NCBI GenBank assembly: GCA_009379955.1
Contig: WHST01000033.1
Location: 1-54,370 of the forward strand
DNA length: 54,370 bases
Origin: Streptosporangiales bacterium
GTDB taxonomy: Bacteria; Actinomycetota; Actinomycetes; Streptosporangiales; WHST01
Reading direction: 5' to 3'
The notes beneath the pieces are model-generated. The model was not told the DNA's origin. It worked only from the letters and a program-made list of their open reading frames with translations, and ran no database searches. The translations under genes were made by a program, and so were the position numbers. Each line of letters opens with the position of its first letter. Within the stretch, counting starts at the first letter, position 1. Below, one piece after another: positions 44,251 through 52,530 of this stretch.

Positions 44251-45234
44251 ATGCCTCGACGTCGAGGTCTCTCATGGTTCGTCGGTCTGACCCTGGTCGC
44301 CACGCTGCTGGCGACCACGGCCTGCGCGGGCGAGGACAGCGGGCTGAAGAAGCTCGAGGTGTACTACTCGGCCGCCCAGCCGAACCTCTCCGACATCCAG
44401 CTCTACGTCGCGCAGGACAAGGGCCTGTTCGAGAAGCACGGCCTCGACGTCGAGATCAAGACGACCGACGGTGACGCGCCGACCTTCCAGGCGCTGGTGG
44501 CCGGACGTGCCGACGTCGCGTTCGTCGACTCGGGCCAGCTCTACACCGGCGTCGCCGAGGGCGCGCCGTTGCAGATCATCCTCGACCCCACGCCGACGAA
44601 CCTCTACTACCTGCTCGCCGACCCGAAGATCAAGACGTGGCAGGACCTCGCGCACGCGCGGATCGGCATCTCGGCGCCCGGCACCCTGAGTGAGCGCATC
44701 GTCGAGATGGCGATGGCGAAGGAGAACGTCCCGACCAAGGACGTCACCTGGCTGGCGGTCGGCGGGTCGAGTGGCCGGCTGAAGGCGTTGCAGAGCAACC
44801 GCATCGACGCGGGGATCGGATTCTCCGCGCACGTGATCGCCTCGCAGAAGGCCGGCGACAAGGTGTTCTCGAACCTTGCCGAGGAGCTGCCGCAGCTGCA
44901 GGGCTACATGTGGGGTGCGCAGCAGCGGACCGTCGAGGACAAGCGCGAGGAGCTCGTGGCGTTCGACGCCGCGATGATCGAGGCGACGCGCATGGTCGTC
45001 GACGACAAGGACGTGGCGATCAGCACGTACGTGAAGCACAACAGCGGCACGAACGAGGCCGACGCGACCAAGGAGTACTCGATGTTGAAGGGTGCGTGGC
45101 ACCCCGACGGCGGTATGACGAAGGGGCCGTTCGCGTACACGACGCGCGCGCTGGTCGAGTCGGGTGCGGTGAAGAAGGCACCCTCGTTCGACCAGGTGAT
45201 GGCGACGGACATCCGCGACGAAGCGTTGAAGTGA
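44251..45234 (+). CDS. ABC transporter substrate-binding lipoprotein (NMT1/SsuA/TauA-like)
   Basis: This is 327 residues from the ATG at 44251, three bases after AGGAGGG. The signal peptide ends at C25 (TTAC, an imperfect lipobox), so it is probably a lipoprotein. The periplasmic-binding fold of the NMT1/nitrate-sulfonate family is recognised from LYVAQDKGLFEKHGLDVEI, VAGRADVAFVDSGQLY and WQDLAHARIGISAPGTLSERIV. Family ligands include sulfonates, nitrate, thiamine precursors, riboflavin and aromatic acids. It starts the eight-gene operon that includes a molybdenum hydroxylase, so a heteroaromatic ligand is possible. Confidence 0.93.
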   Translation: MPRRRGLSWFVGLTLVATLLATTACAGEDSGLKKLEVYYSAAQPNLSDIQLYVAQDKGLFEKHGLDVEIKTTDGDAPTFQALVAGRADVAFVDSGQLYTGVAEGAPLQIILDPTPTNLYYLLADPKIKTWQDLAHARIGISAPGTLSERIVEMAMAKENVPTKDVTWLAVGGSSGRLKALQSNRIDAGIGFSAHVIASQKAGDKVFSNLAEELPQLQGYMWGAQQRTVEDKREELVAFDAAMIEATRMVVDDKDVAISTYVKHNSGTNEADATKEYSMLKGAWHPDGGMTKGPFAYTTRALVESGAVKKAPSFDQVMATDIRDEALK

Positions 45235-45235
45235 G

Positions 45236-46006
45236 GTGCGCGTGCTGGCGATCGACGGTCTGGCCAAGACGTACGAGGGGGCGCCTGCGCCCGTCCTCAG
45301 CGACGTCGACCTCAGCGTGCCCGAGGGTCAGTTCATCTGCGTGCTGGGCCCGAGTGGGTGCGGCAAGACCACGCTCATCAGGATCGTGTCGCAGCTCATC
45401 GACCCCGACACCGGCACGGTGCAGGTCGCGGGCAGCGACACGTACCGCCCGGGCGAGGACGTCTGCATGGTCTTCCAGGACCACGGGCTCTTCCCCTGGT
45501 ACACGGTCGCGAAGAACATCGAGTACGGCCTGCGGATCCGCCACTTCCCGGCGCAGGAGCGCAAGGCGCGGGTCGACAGGTACCTGGAGCTGATCGGGCT
45601 CACCGGGTTCGGGGGCAGGTACCCCGACCAGCTCTCCGGCGGCATGCGGCAGCGGGTGGGGCTCGCCCGCGCGCTCGCGTGCGAGCCGCGCGTGCTGCTC
45701 CTCGACGAGCCGTTCGCCGCGGTCGACGCGCAGACGCGCGAGCGGTTGCAGGACGAGCTGCTCGGGCTGTGGGAGCAGCAGAAGATGACCGTGCTGTTCG
45801 TCACGCACAGCATCGACGAGGCCGCGTACCTCTCCGACCGGGTCATCGTGCTGCGGACCCTGGCGCGGCAGGAGACGGACGACCTGTCGCCGTCGATCTG
45901 CGACGACGTCGTCTCCGAGCTGCCGAGGCCACGTGACCGCACCACGGAGGCGTACCGCGAGATGCTCGTCCGGCTGCGCGCGTCGCTCGAGAGAGCGGGG
46001 GGCTGA
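45236..46006 (+). CDS. ABC importer ATP-binding protein (SsuB/TauB-like)
   Basis: This is 256 residues from the GTG at 45236, one base after the previous stop. Walker A GPSGCGKTT, the Q-loop (MVFQDHGLFPW), signature LSGGMRQR, Walker B VLLLDEPF, and the switch His in VTHSIDEA are all intact. It powers uptake with the neighbouring permease and binding protein. The combination FQDHGLFPW and LSGGMRQRVGLARAL is typical of the nitrate/sulfonate/taurine importer ATPases. A second GTG six bases on is an alternative start. Confidence 0.95.
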   Translation: MRVLAIDGLAKTYEGAPAPVLSDVDLSVPEGQFICVLGPSGCGKTTLIRIVSQLIDPDTGTVQVAGSDTYRPGEDVCMVFQDHGLFPWYTVAKNIEYGLRIRHFPAQERKARVDRYLELIGLTGFGGRYPDQLSGGMRQRVGLARALACEPRVLLLDEPFAAVDAQTRERLQDELLGLWEQQKMTVLFVTHSIDEAAYLSDRVIVLRTLARQETDDLSPSICDDVVSELPRPRDRTTEAYREMLVRLRASLERAGG

Positions 46007-46009
46007 CCG

Positions 46010-46837
46010 GTGGTCGCATCGTCGACGCGACGTCCCACCGCGGCTCTGCCCGGTGGTGCCATACGTCCCCGCCGCAAGGCGAGCGCGCGGGCGTGGGCGC
46101 TTCGCCTCGGCTCGGTCGTCGTGCTGCTGGTGGCGTGGGAGTTCTACGGCCGCAGCGTGAACCCGTTGCTCCTCGCCTCGCCCACGTCGATCATGGCGGC
46201 GCTCTGGGAGCTCGTCCGCGACGGCACCCTGGTGCACGCGTTCGCGGAGAGCATGCAGCCGTTCCTCGTCGGCCTCGTCCTCTCGGTGGTCGCCGGCGTG
46301 GTCATCGGCGTGCTGCTGGGCCGGTTCGCCGTGGTCGAGGAGTCGTTGCTGCACCTGCTCAACGCGTTCTACACCGTGCCGGCGGTGGCGCTGGTGCCCG
46401 TCGTCATCCTGTGGTTCGGACTCGGGTTCACCGCCAAGGTCGCCATCATCGTCATCATCGCGATCTTCCCCATCCTCTTCACGACACACGACGGCATCCG
46501 CGCGATCAGCCAGCAGCACGTCGACGTCGCCCGCGCGTACGGCGCGAGCGGGTGGGACACGCTGCGGTCGGTCATGATCCCTGCGGCGCTGCCGTTCATC
46601 ATGTCGGGGTTCCGGCAGAGTGCCGGCCGCGCGCTCATCGGCCTGATCGTCGCGGAGCTCTTCACCGGACTCTCCGGCCTCGGTGCGCTGATCGCCAAGT
46701 ACACCAACAGCCTGCAGACCGACCGGGTGCTCGCGGTGGTCGTCGTGCTCGGCGTGATCGGCAGTGGCCTCATCGCCGGCGGCTCGTGGCTCGAACGACG
46801 GGTCACGCCGTGGAAGCCGAGCAGGCGGTCCTGGTGA
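46010..46837 (+). CDS. ABC importer permease (SsuC/TauC-like)
   Basis: This is 275 residues from a GTG. About six membrane helices follow a basic N-terminus. The inner-membrane permease motif that docks the ATPase is at ARAYGASGWDTLRSVMIPAALPFIMSGFR, as in the binding-protein-dependent transport family. VPAVALVPVVILWFGLGFTAKV is typical of the nitrate/taurine type. It overlaps the GntR gene by GTGA (46834-46837), which places the regulator in the same transcript. Confidence 0.94.
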   Translation: MVASSTRRPTAALPGGAIRPRRKASARAWALRLGSVVVLLVAWEFYGRSVNPLLLASPTSIMAALWELVRDGTLVHAFAESMQPFLVGLVLSVVAGVVIGVLLGRFAVVEESLLHLLNAFYTVPAVALVPVVILWFGLGFTAKVAIIVIIAIFPILFTTHDGIRAISQQHVDVARAYGASGWDTLRSVMIPAALPFIMSGFRQSAGRALIGLIVAELFTGLSGLGALIAKYTNSLQTDRVLAVVVVLGVIGSGLIAGGSWLERRVTPWKPSRRSW

Positions 46838-47562
46838 CGGCGAAGGCGGACGGCGGCGAGCGTCCACGCCGGCAGGTGAGCCGCGAGCTGCTGTCGGCCA
46901 AGGAATGGTGCGTCGACCACATCCGCGCGATGATCTACGCGGGCGAGCTCGAGCCTGCGCGCAAGATCCTCATCGACGAGCTCGCGCGTGACCTCGGCGT
47001 CAGCCGCACGCCCGTCCGCGACGCGCTCTGGCACCTCCAGCGCGAGGGCCTCGTCACCGTCGCGCCCCGGGTGGGGGTGTACGTGCGGGAGATCTCCAGG
47101 CGCGAGGTCGAGGACATCTACCAGCTCAAGGTGGCCATCGAGCCGCTGATGGCGCAGTGGGCGGCCGAGCGCGGGACGGCCGACGACAAGGCCGCGTACC
47201 GCGAGGCGATCGCGCGGCTGGTGGCGCTGGGCGGGTCCGGCGACGTGGAGCAGTACGTCGAGCACCTGCAGGACTGTCGCCGGCTGCTCATCCGGCTCGC
47301 CGGCAGTGACGCGCTGACCGACATGAACGACGTCGTCGACGGCCGGGTGCGGCTGCTGCGGTTCCGCAACCTCAGCCAGGCCGGTGAGCTCGGCCGCTCG
47401 GCGCGCCAGCACGAGCGGGTGGCCGAGGCGATCGTCCACGGCGACGGCGCCGGAGCGCACGACGCCATGCGCGACCACATGGCCGACGCCGCGACGAGGA
47501 TCAGGCGGCTGTTGAAGGCCAGGGAGGACGAGCAGTCGGTCGGCGAGGAGCAGCCGGCGTGA
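46834..47562 (+). CDS. GntR-family regulator, FadR/FCD subfamily
   Basis: This is 242 residues from a GTG in the GTGA overlap. The winged helix (about 22-90) contains MIYAGELEPARKILIDELARDLGVSRTPVRDALWHLQREGLV. The FCD domain follows, but the first metal/ligand block is altered: YVEHLQDCRRLLIRLAG instead of the common D-x3-H pattern, while RQHERVAEAI keeps the second His. The ligand may thus be bound without metal. It is the fourth gene of the importer/molybdenum hydroxylase operon, which it presumably controls through the inverted repeat at 44192-44215. Confidence 0.92.
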   Translation: MTAKADGGERPRRQVSRELLSAKEWCVDHIRAMIYAGELEPARKILIDELARDLGVSRTPVRDALWHLQREGLVTVAPRVGVYVREISRREVEDIYQLKVAIEPLMAQWAAERGTADDKAAYREAIARLVALGGSGDVEQYVEHLQDCRRLLIRLAGSDALTDMNDVVDGRVRLLRFRNLSQAGELGRSARQHERVAEAIVHGDGAGAHDAMRDHMADAATRIRRLLKAREDEQSVGEEQPA

Positions 47563-49913
47563 GCAGTCGTCCCGGCGGTGACGCGGAGCCGCGACACGGC
47601 TGGATCGGCTCACCGGTCGACCAGCTGGAGTTCGACCGGTTGCTGCGCGGCGCCGGCACGTTCGTCGCCGATCTGCGTCCAGGTGCCACGCTGCACGCGG
47701 CGTTCGTCCGCAGCACCGTCGCGGCGGGGCGGGTCGCGAACGTCGACGCCGCCGAGGCGCGACGGTCGCCAGGCGTCGTCGCGGTGCTCACGGGCGCCGA
47801 GCTCGCCGAGGAGACCGTGCCCATGGCGCCGATGAGCCGGCCGCAGGAACGCTTCAAGGAGGAGCTGCACGTCGAGGTCTTCCCCCGCCACGTGCGCTGT
47901 CTCGCGGTCGACGCGGTGACGTACGTCGGTGAGCCGCTCGCGGTTGTCGTCGCGGCGGACCGCTACCTCGCCGAGGACGCTGCCGGTCTGGTCGTCGTCG
48001 ACATCGACCCGACGGACGCCGTGGTCGACGCTGAGTTCGCACTGCGGCCGGACGCGACCAGGGTGCACGCAGAGAGCCGCGACAACGTCGCCGTCAGCCT
48101 GCGCTACGAGAAGGGCGACGTCGACGAGGCGCTCGCCCGCGACGACGTCATCGTCGTCGAGGGCGCGTACACGATCGGCCGGCAGACGGCGGTGTCGGTC
48201 GAGTGTCGCGGGGTGCTCGCCGCGCCGGGCGACGACGGGCGTACGGAGGTGTGGAGCTCCACCCAGGCGCCGTTGCTGGTGAAGCGGGTCATCGCAGAGG
48301 TGACCGGGTGGGATCCGGAGTCGGTCCGGGTCAGGAGCCCGGACGTCGGCGGCGGCTTCGGGCCGAAGGTGGCGGTGTACGGCGAGGAGGTCGTCGTCGC
48401 GTTCCTCGCCAGGCGGCTCGGCCGGAGCGTCACGTGGGTGGAGGACAGGTACGAGAACCTGGTGAGCGCCGCTCAGGCTCGCGACCAGGTGCACCGCTCG
48501 CGGCTCGTCGTCGACCGCGGCGGTCAGCTCGTCGCCTGGGACGACGACTTCACCGTCGACGTCGGCGTGCACAACCCGTGGATGGTGGGCGTCGTCGCGA
48601 ACACGGCGCTGCACCTGCTCGGGCCGTACCGCATCCCGTCGGTCCGGGTGCGCGGCACGGCCGCGTACACGAACAAGACGCCGACCTCGCAGTACCGGGG
48701 CGCCGGGCGTCCCGAGGCGTGCTTCGCGCTGGAGCGCAGCCTCGACGAGGCGTCGCGACGGCTCGGCATGGAGGCGTGGAAGGTGCGCGAGGTCAACATC
48801 CTCGGCGCCGGCGACCTGCCGTACGAGCAGGGTCTGCCGTACCGCGACGGTGTCGACGTGGTGTACGACGGCCGCGACTACGCGAGCGTGCTGACGGCGG
48901 CGCGCGATCTCGTCCCCGAGGAGGCGGTCGCCGAGTTGGAGCGACTGCGCGACGAGTCGTCGCGGATCGGCTTCGGGATGGCCGCGTACATGGAGGCGAC
49001 GGCGCGTGGACCGACGGAGCCGGAGAGTGCGCGTATCGCGTTGACCCCGGGCGGACGGCTCGTCGCCCGCGCCGCGACGGGTGCGTCCGGCCAGGCGCAC
49101 GAGACGATGCTGACCCAGGTCGCCGCCGAGACCGCGCGGGTGCGTCCAGACCGCGTCGACGTCGTAACCGGCGACACCGACGACTCGAGCATCGGCTCAG
49201 GCACGTTCGCCAGCCGTACGGCGGTGCTCGTCGGCTCGGCGTTGCACCGCGCGACGCTGGCGCTCGTCGCGCAGGCGCGGCTGGCGGTCGCCGAGGTCCT
49301 GCGCGTCGACGGCGCCGAGCACGTCGACGGCGGGTTCGCCGCGCGGGACGGCGAGCCGGTGACGTGGGCCGAGGTGGCCGCCTGGTTCGAGCCCGGCGGT
49401 CCGCTCGCGGGTCGTACGCCGCCGGCGGCGTACGAGAGCTTCGCACCGCCGACGGTGACCTGGACCATGGGCGTGCACGTCGTCGCCCTGTCCGTCGACG
49501 TCGACACCGGAGCGGTGCGGGTGCTGCGTTATGGCGTCGCGCACGAGGGCGGTCGGGCGATCAACCCGCGGGTCGTCGACGGGCAGATCCGCGGCGGGGT
49601 CGCGCAGGGCATCGGTGGGGCGCTGTTCGAGGAGGTGCGCTACGACGCGAGCGGGCAGCCCGTGACGGCGACGCTCGCCGACTACCTCGTGCCAGGCGCC
49701 GGTGAGGTGCCGCCGGTGCGGCTGGCGCACCAGGAGGTGCACAGTGAGCTGAACCCGCTCGGCGCCCGCGGTGTCGGCGAGAGCGGGATCATCGCGAGCG
49801 GTGCCGCGATCGCGTCGGCGATCGACGACGCCCTGGCCGAGTTCGGCGTACGCGTCGACCGCACGCCGATGACGTCCGAGTACCTCCTCGCGCGGCTCCC
49901 GGACCGCGCATGA
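47559..49913 (+). CDS. molybdenum hydroxylase large subunit (xanthine dehydrogenase / CoxL-like family)
   Basis: This is 784 residues from the ATGA overlap with gntR. The two molybdopterin-binding halves are complete: VGEPLAVVVA, GGGFGPKVAVYGEE, the QYRGAGRPEA loop, AATGASGQAHET with VTGDTDDS, and the catalytic Glu E741 in GARGVGESG. The loop lacks the AYRCSFR sequence of true CO dehydrogenase, so CO is not the substrate. Members hydroxylate N-heteroaromatic rings or oxidise aldehydes using water. Genes for the FAD and iron-sulfur subunits follow in order. No MoCo-insertion chaperone gene is in the operon. Confidence 0.95.
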   Translation: MSSRPGGDAEPRHGWIGSPVDQLEFDRLLRGAGTFVADLRPGATLHAAFVRSTVAAGRVANVDAAEARRSPGVVAVLTGAELAEETVPMAPMSRPQERFKEELHVEVFPRHVRCLAVDAVTYVGEPLAVVVAADRYLAEDAAGLVVVDIDPTDAVVDAEFALRPDATRVHAESRDNVAVSLRYEKGDVDEALARDDVIVVEGAYTIGRQTAVSVECRGVLAAPGDDGRTEVWSSTQAPLLVKRVIAEVTGWDPESVRVRSPDVGGGFGPKVAVYGEEVVVAFLARRLGRSVTWVEDRYENLVSAAQARDQVHRSRLVVDRGGQLVAWDDDFTVDVGVHNPWMVGVVANTALHLLGPYRIPSVRVRGTAAYTNKTPTSQYRGAGRPEACFALERSLDEASRRLGMEAWKVREVNILGAGDLPYEQGLPYRDGVDVVYDGRDYASVLTAARDLVPEEAVAELERLRDESSRIGFGMAAYMEATARGPTEPESARIALTPGGRLVARAATGASGQAHETMLTQVAAETARVRPDRVDVVTGDTDDSSIGSGTFASRTAVLVGSALHRATLALVAQARLAVAEVLRVDGAEHVDGGFAARDGEPVTWAEVAAWFEPGGPLAGRTPPAAYESFAPPTVTWTMGVHVVALSVDVDTGAVRVLRYGVAHEGGRAINPRVVDGQIRGGVAQGIGGALFEEVRYDASGQPVTATLADYLVPGAGEVPPVRLAHQEVHSELNPLGARGVGESGIIASGAAIASAIDDALAEFGVRVDRTPMTSEYLLARLPDRA

Positions 49914-50761
49914 AGCCGGCACCGTTCCGCCTCGAACGCGTCCGTTCGGTCGACGAGTGCCTCGACGCGCTCACCGGTGACGACGTCAAGGTCATCGCGG
50001 GAGGACAGAGCCTGATTCCGTTGATGGCGCTGCGGTTGGCGGACCCGCGGTTGCTGGTCGACGTCAACGGCGTCACCGGGCTCGACGGCGTCGCGATGTC
50101 CGGTGGATACCTGTATCTCGGTTCCCTGGTACGACACACGCGGCTGGCGACCGACGAGCGGATCGGCGGGATGCTGCCGCTGCTGCGGGAGGCCGCGAGC
50201 CACATCGGCCACGTCGCGATCCGCAACCGCGGCACGCTCGGCGGCAGCCTGGCACACGCGGACGCCGCCGCCGAGCTGCCGGCAGCGATGGTGCTGCTCG
50301 GCGCGACGATGGTCTGCGTGGCGCGCCGCGGCGGGCGTCGCGAGATCCCGGCGGCGGAGTTCTTCGTCGGCCCGTACACGACGGCGCTGCGCGACGACGA
50401 GCTGCTGGCAGGTGTCCGCGTTCCGGTGCCGGCGGCGGACGTACGGTTCGGGTTCGTGGAGTTCGCGCCGCGGCACGGCGACTTCGCCCGCGCGGGCTGC
50501 GCGTGTGCCGTCGAGGTCGACGAGGGCGGACGGCTCGCGGGCCTCCGCGCGGTCGTGTTCGCGGTGACGTCCTGCCCGGTCGACGTGGCGCGCGGAGCCG
50601 CACTCCCGTTCGGTGAGCCGGTGGGTGACGTCGACTGGCGTGGTCTCGCGCGCGCCCTCACCGAGGACGTACGCGCGTCCGCCGGCGACGAGCACCGGGC
50701 ACGGCTCGCGCCGGTGGCTGTCGAACGCGCGATACGCCAGGCGATCGGAGGTGTGGCATGA
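49910..50761 (+). CDS. molybdenum hydroxylase FAD-binding medium subunit (CoxM-like)
   Basis: This is 283 residues from an ATGA overlap. The FAD-binding domain has the two pyrophosphate loops: VIAGGQSLIPLMALRLADP (about 24-42), and HIGHVAIRNRGTLGGSLAHADAAAELPAA (about 100-128). The C-terminal CO-dehydrogenase flavoprotein domain (about 175-280) is shorter than usual but keeps FVEFAPRHGDFARAGCA. It passes electrons from the iron-sulfur subunit to its acceptor. It overlaps both neighbouring subunit genes by 4 bp. Confidence 0.95.
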   Translation: MKPAPFRLERVRSVDECLDALTGDDVKVIAGGQSLIPLMALRLADPRLLVDVNGVTGLDGVAMSGGYLYLGSLVRHTRLATDERIGGMLPLLREAASHIGHVAIRNRGTLGGSLAHADAAAELPAAMVLLGATMVCVARRGGRREIPAAEFFVGPYTTALRDDELLAGVRVPVPAADVRFGFVEFAPRHGDFARAGCACAVEVDEGGRLAGLRAVVFAVTSCPVDVARGAALPFGEPVGDVDWRGLARALTEDVRASAGDEHRARLAPVAVERAIRQAIGGVA

Positions 50762-51414
50762 CCGGTGTCGACGTCGCCGTCAGCGTCAACGGGGAGCTGC
50801 GGCGTGATCGCGTGCCGGCACGGTTGACGCTCGCCGACTACCTGCGCGAGGTGCGCGGTCGTACCGGTACGCACCTGGGATGCGAACAGGGAGTCTGTGG
50901 GGCGTGCACCGTTCTCGTCGACGGTGCGTCGGTGCGTTCCTGCCTGATGTTCGCGGCGCAGGCCGACGGCAGCGAGGTGTCGACCGTCGAGGGCCTCGCG
51001 GCCGACGGCGAACCGCTTGGCCGGCTGCAGCGCGCGTTCGCCGACCGCGACGCGTTGCAATGCGGCTTCTGCACGCCCGGGTTGCTGATGGCGTGCCGCG
51101 AGCTGCTCGCCGAGCCGGTGCTCGACGACACCGCGGTACGTGAGGCGGTCAGCGGCAACCTGTGCCGTTGCACCGGCTACGACGGCATCGTCACGGCGGT
51201 GCTCGACGTCCACGCAGAGACACCAGCCGTGGTGAAGCGGCCGGCCTGGTCGGTGGGAGAAGCGCCGCCGTCCTGGGCCGTGGAACCGTCTGCGCCGCCG
51301 GTCGGTGGTCGGCGCGATCTCGTGCGCCGCGCCTGGCGTCCGGTCGCCGCCGGCGCGGGTGTCGTGCTGGCGGTGTGGTTGGTGCGGCGGGTTCTGGTTC
51401 GCAGGCGACGATAG
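50758..51414 (+). CDS. molybdenum hydroxylase [2Fe-2S] small subunit (CoxS-like) with C-terminal membrane tail
   Basis: This is 218 residues. The N-terminal ferredoxin-type cluster is bound by C42, C47, C50 and C62, and the second cluster by C102, C105, C136 and C138 (CGFCTPG, CRCTG). The catalytic module ends near residue 155, the usual family length of about 155-170. About 60 residues follow: a Pro/Ala-rich linker, then a hydrophobic helix (about 196-210) set between Arg-rich stretches, ending RRVLVRRRR. That is a tail-anchor design and would fix the normally soluble complex to the membrane. Confidence 0.95.
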   Translation: MTGVDVAVSVNGELRRDRVPARLTLADYLREVRGRTGTHLGCEQGVCGACTVLVDGASVRSCLMFAAQADGSEVSTVEGLAADGEPLGRLQRAFADRDALQCGFCTPGLLMACRELLAEPVLDDTAVREAVSGNLCRCTGYDGIVTAVLDVHAETPAVVKRPAWSVGEAPPSWAVEPSAPPVGGRRDLVRRAWRPVAAGAGVVLAVWLVRRVLVRRRR

Positions 51415-52497
51415 ATGACGGGTGCCATGGCTGAAGACATCGATGTGAGATCCCTGGCGAGCCACTGGACGGCCCGCTGCGTCGAGAACGGCGTGCCGAT
51501 GGACGACTACGCCAGGATCACCGGCGGGGTGGAGTCGTGGGAGCGGTGGTGTGCCGGCTGGGAGTCGGTCGCGGACCTCAGGTGCCGTGACGCCGACGCG
51601 GCCGAGGAGCGTGGCGCGACGTTGACGGCCGCCGAGCTCCGGCTGGTGGCGACGCTGGAGTACCACTTCGGGAAGTTCTTGTTCGTCCATGACCTACCCG
51701 TCCTGCGTGCCGTGCACGCGAAGGCGGTGCAGAGCTACCGGCAGGCGATGGTCGCGCTGCCCTGGCCGGGCCGCCGCCTCGACGTCCCGTACGAGGGCAC
51801 CGAGCTGTCCGGCGTGCTCCGGCTGCCCGACGGGGACGGGCGCCCGAGCCCCACGGTCGTCGTCGTGCCCGGCCTCGACGCGACGAAGGAGGAGATGCAC
51901 CGGCTGCAGGAGGTGTTCCTGCGGCGCGGCATGGCCACGTACTCCTTCGACGGGCCGGGCCAGGGCGAGGCCGAGTTCGACCTTCCGCTGCGTACCGACT
52001 GGGAGGCGGTGGCGAGCGCGGCCGTCGACGCGCTGGTGAGGGAGCCGACGGTCGACGCGGACCGGCTCGCGGTCGTCGGAGTGAGCCTCGGCGGCTACTT
52101 CGCGGCGCGCGCTGCATCCGTGGAGCCGCGGTTCGTCGCCGGCGCGAGTGTCGGCGGCTGCTACAGCATGGGCGAGTGCTGGTCGCGGCTGCCGCTGCTC
52201 ACCCGGCGGGCGTTCGTCGTACGGTCGGGTGCGTCCAGCGACGCGGAGGGACACGAGCGCGCGGACACCTTCACCCTGGCCGATCTCGAGGCGTTGGGCG
52301 GCACCCCGTTCCTGGTGATGCACGGCGGGAGGGACCGCCTGTTCGGCGACGACCAGGCGCGACGGCTGACGACCCACTTCGGCGACGACGCGGAGCTGGT
52401 GGTCGAGCCCGACGGCAACCATGTGTTGCACAACCTCGCGTACCGCGTGCGTCCCGCGGTGGCCGACTGGGTGGCGCGGCGGCTCGTCGTAGGGTGA
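51415..52497 (+). CDS. alpha/beta hydrolase, 2,6-dihydroxypseudooxynicotine hydrolase-like
   Basis: This is 360 residues. A helical N-terminal domain (about 1-115) precedes an alpha/beta-hydrolase domain. The nucleophile is S224 in GVSLGGYF, the acid is D307 in HGGRDRLF and the His is H336 in DGNHVLHN. The oxyanion region is VVVPGLDATKEE, and a Glu in GECWSR lies where the C-C hydrolase of nicotine breakdown has one. That enzyme (in Paenarthrobacter nicotinovorans) cleaves a C-C bond of a hydroxylated pyridine product. Here the gene immediately follows a molybdenum hydroxylase, as in that pathway. The start could also be the ATG at 51427. Confidence 0.88.
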   Translation: MTGAMAEDIDVRSLASHWTARCVENGVPMDDYARITGGVESWERWCAGWESVADLRCRDADAAEERGATLTAAELRLVATLEYHFGKFLFVHDLPVLRAVHAKAVQSYRQAMVALPWPGRRLDVPYEGTELSGVLRLPDGDGRPSPTVVVVPGLDATKEEMHRLQEVFLRRGMATYSFDGPGQGEAEFDLPLRTDWEAVASAAVDALVREPTVDADRLAVVGVSLGGYFAARAASVEPRFVAGASVGGCYSMGECWSRLPLLTRRAFVVRSGASSDAEGHERADTFTLADLEALGGTPFLVMHGGRDRLFGDDQARRLTTHFGDDAELVVEPDGNHVLHNLAYRVRPAVADWVARRLVVG

Positions 52498-52530
52498 GGT
52501 GGTGGACGACGCGAGCGGGAAGGTGGGACC

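Noticed and set aside
45020-46867. Very long open frame on the minus strand opposite the ABC importer genes
   Set aside because: It is antisense to three clearly conserved genes and has an Arg/Asp/His/Gln-rich composition typical of GC-rich shadow frames. Similar frames opposite 2871-4535, 7194-8402, 15342-18754 and 41894-43600 were dropped for the same reason.
47559-51414. Carbon monoxide dehydrogenase (CoxLMS)
   Set aside because: The subunit order fits, but the large-subunit active-site loop reads QYRGAGRPEA rather than the AYRCSFR of true CO dehydrogenase.
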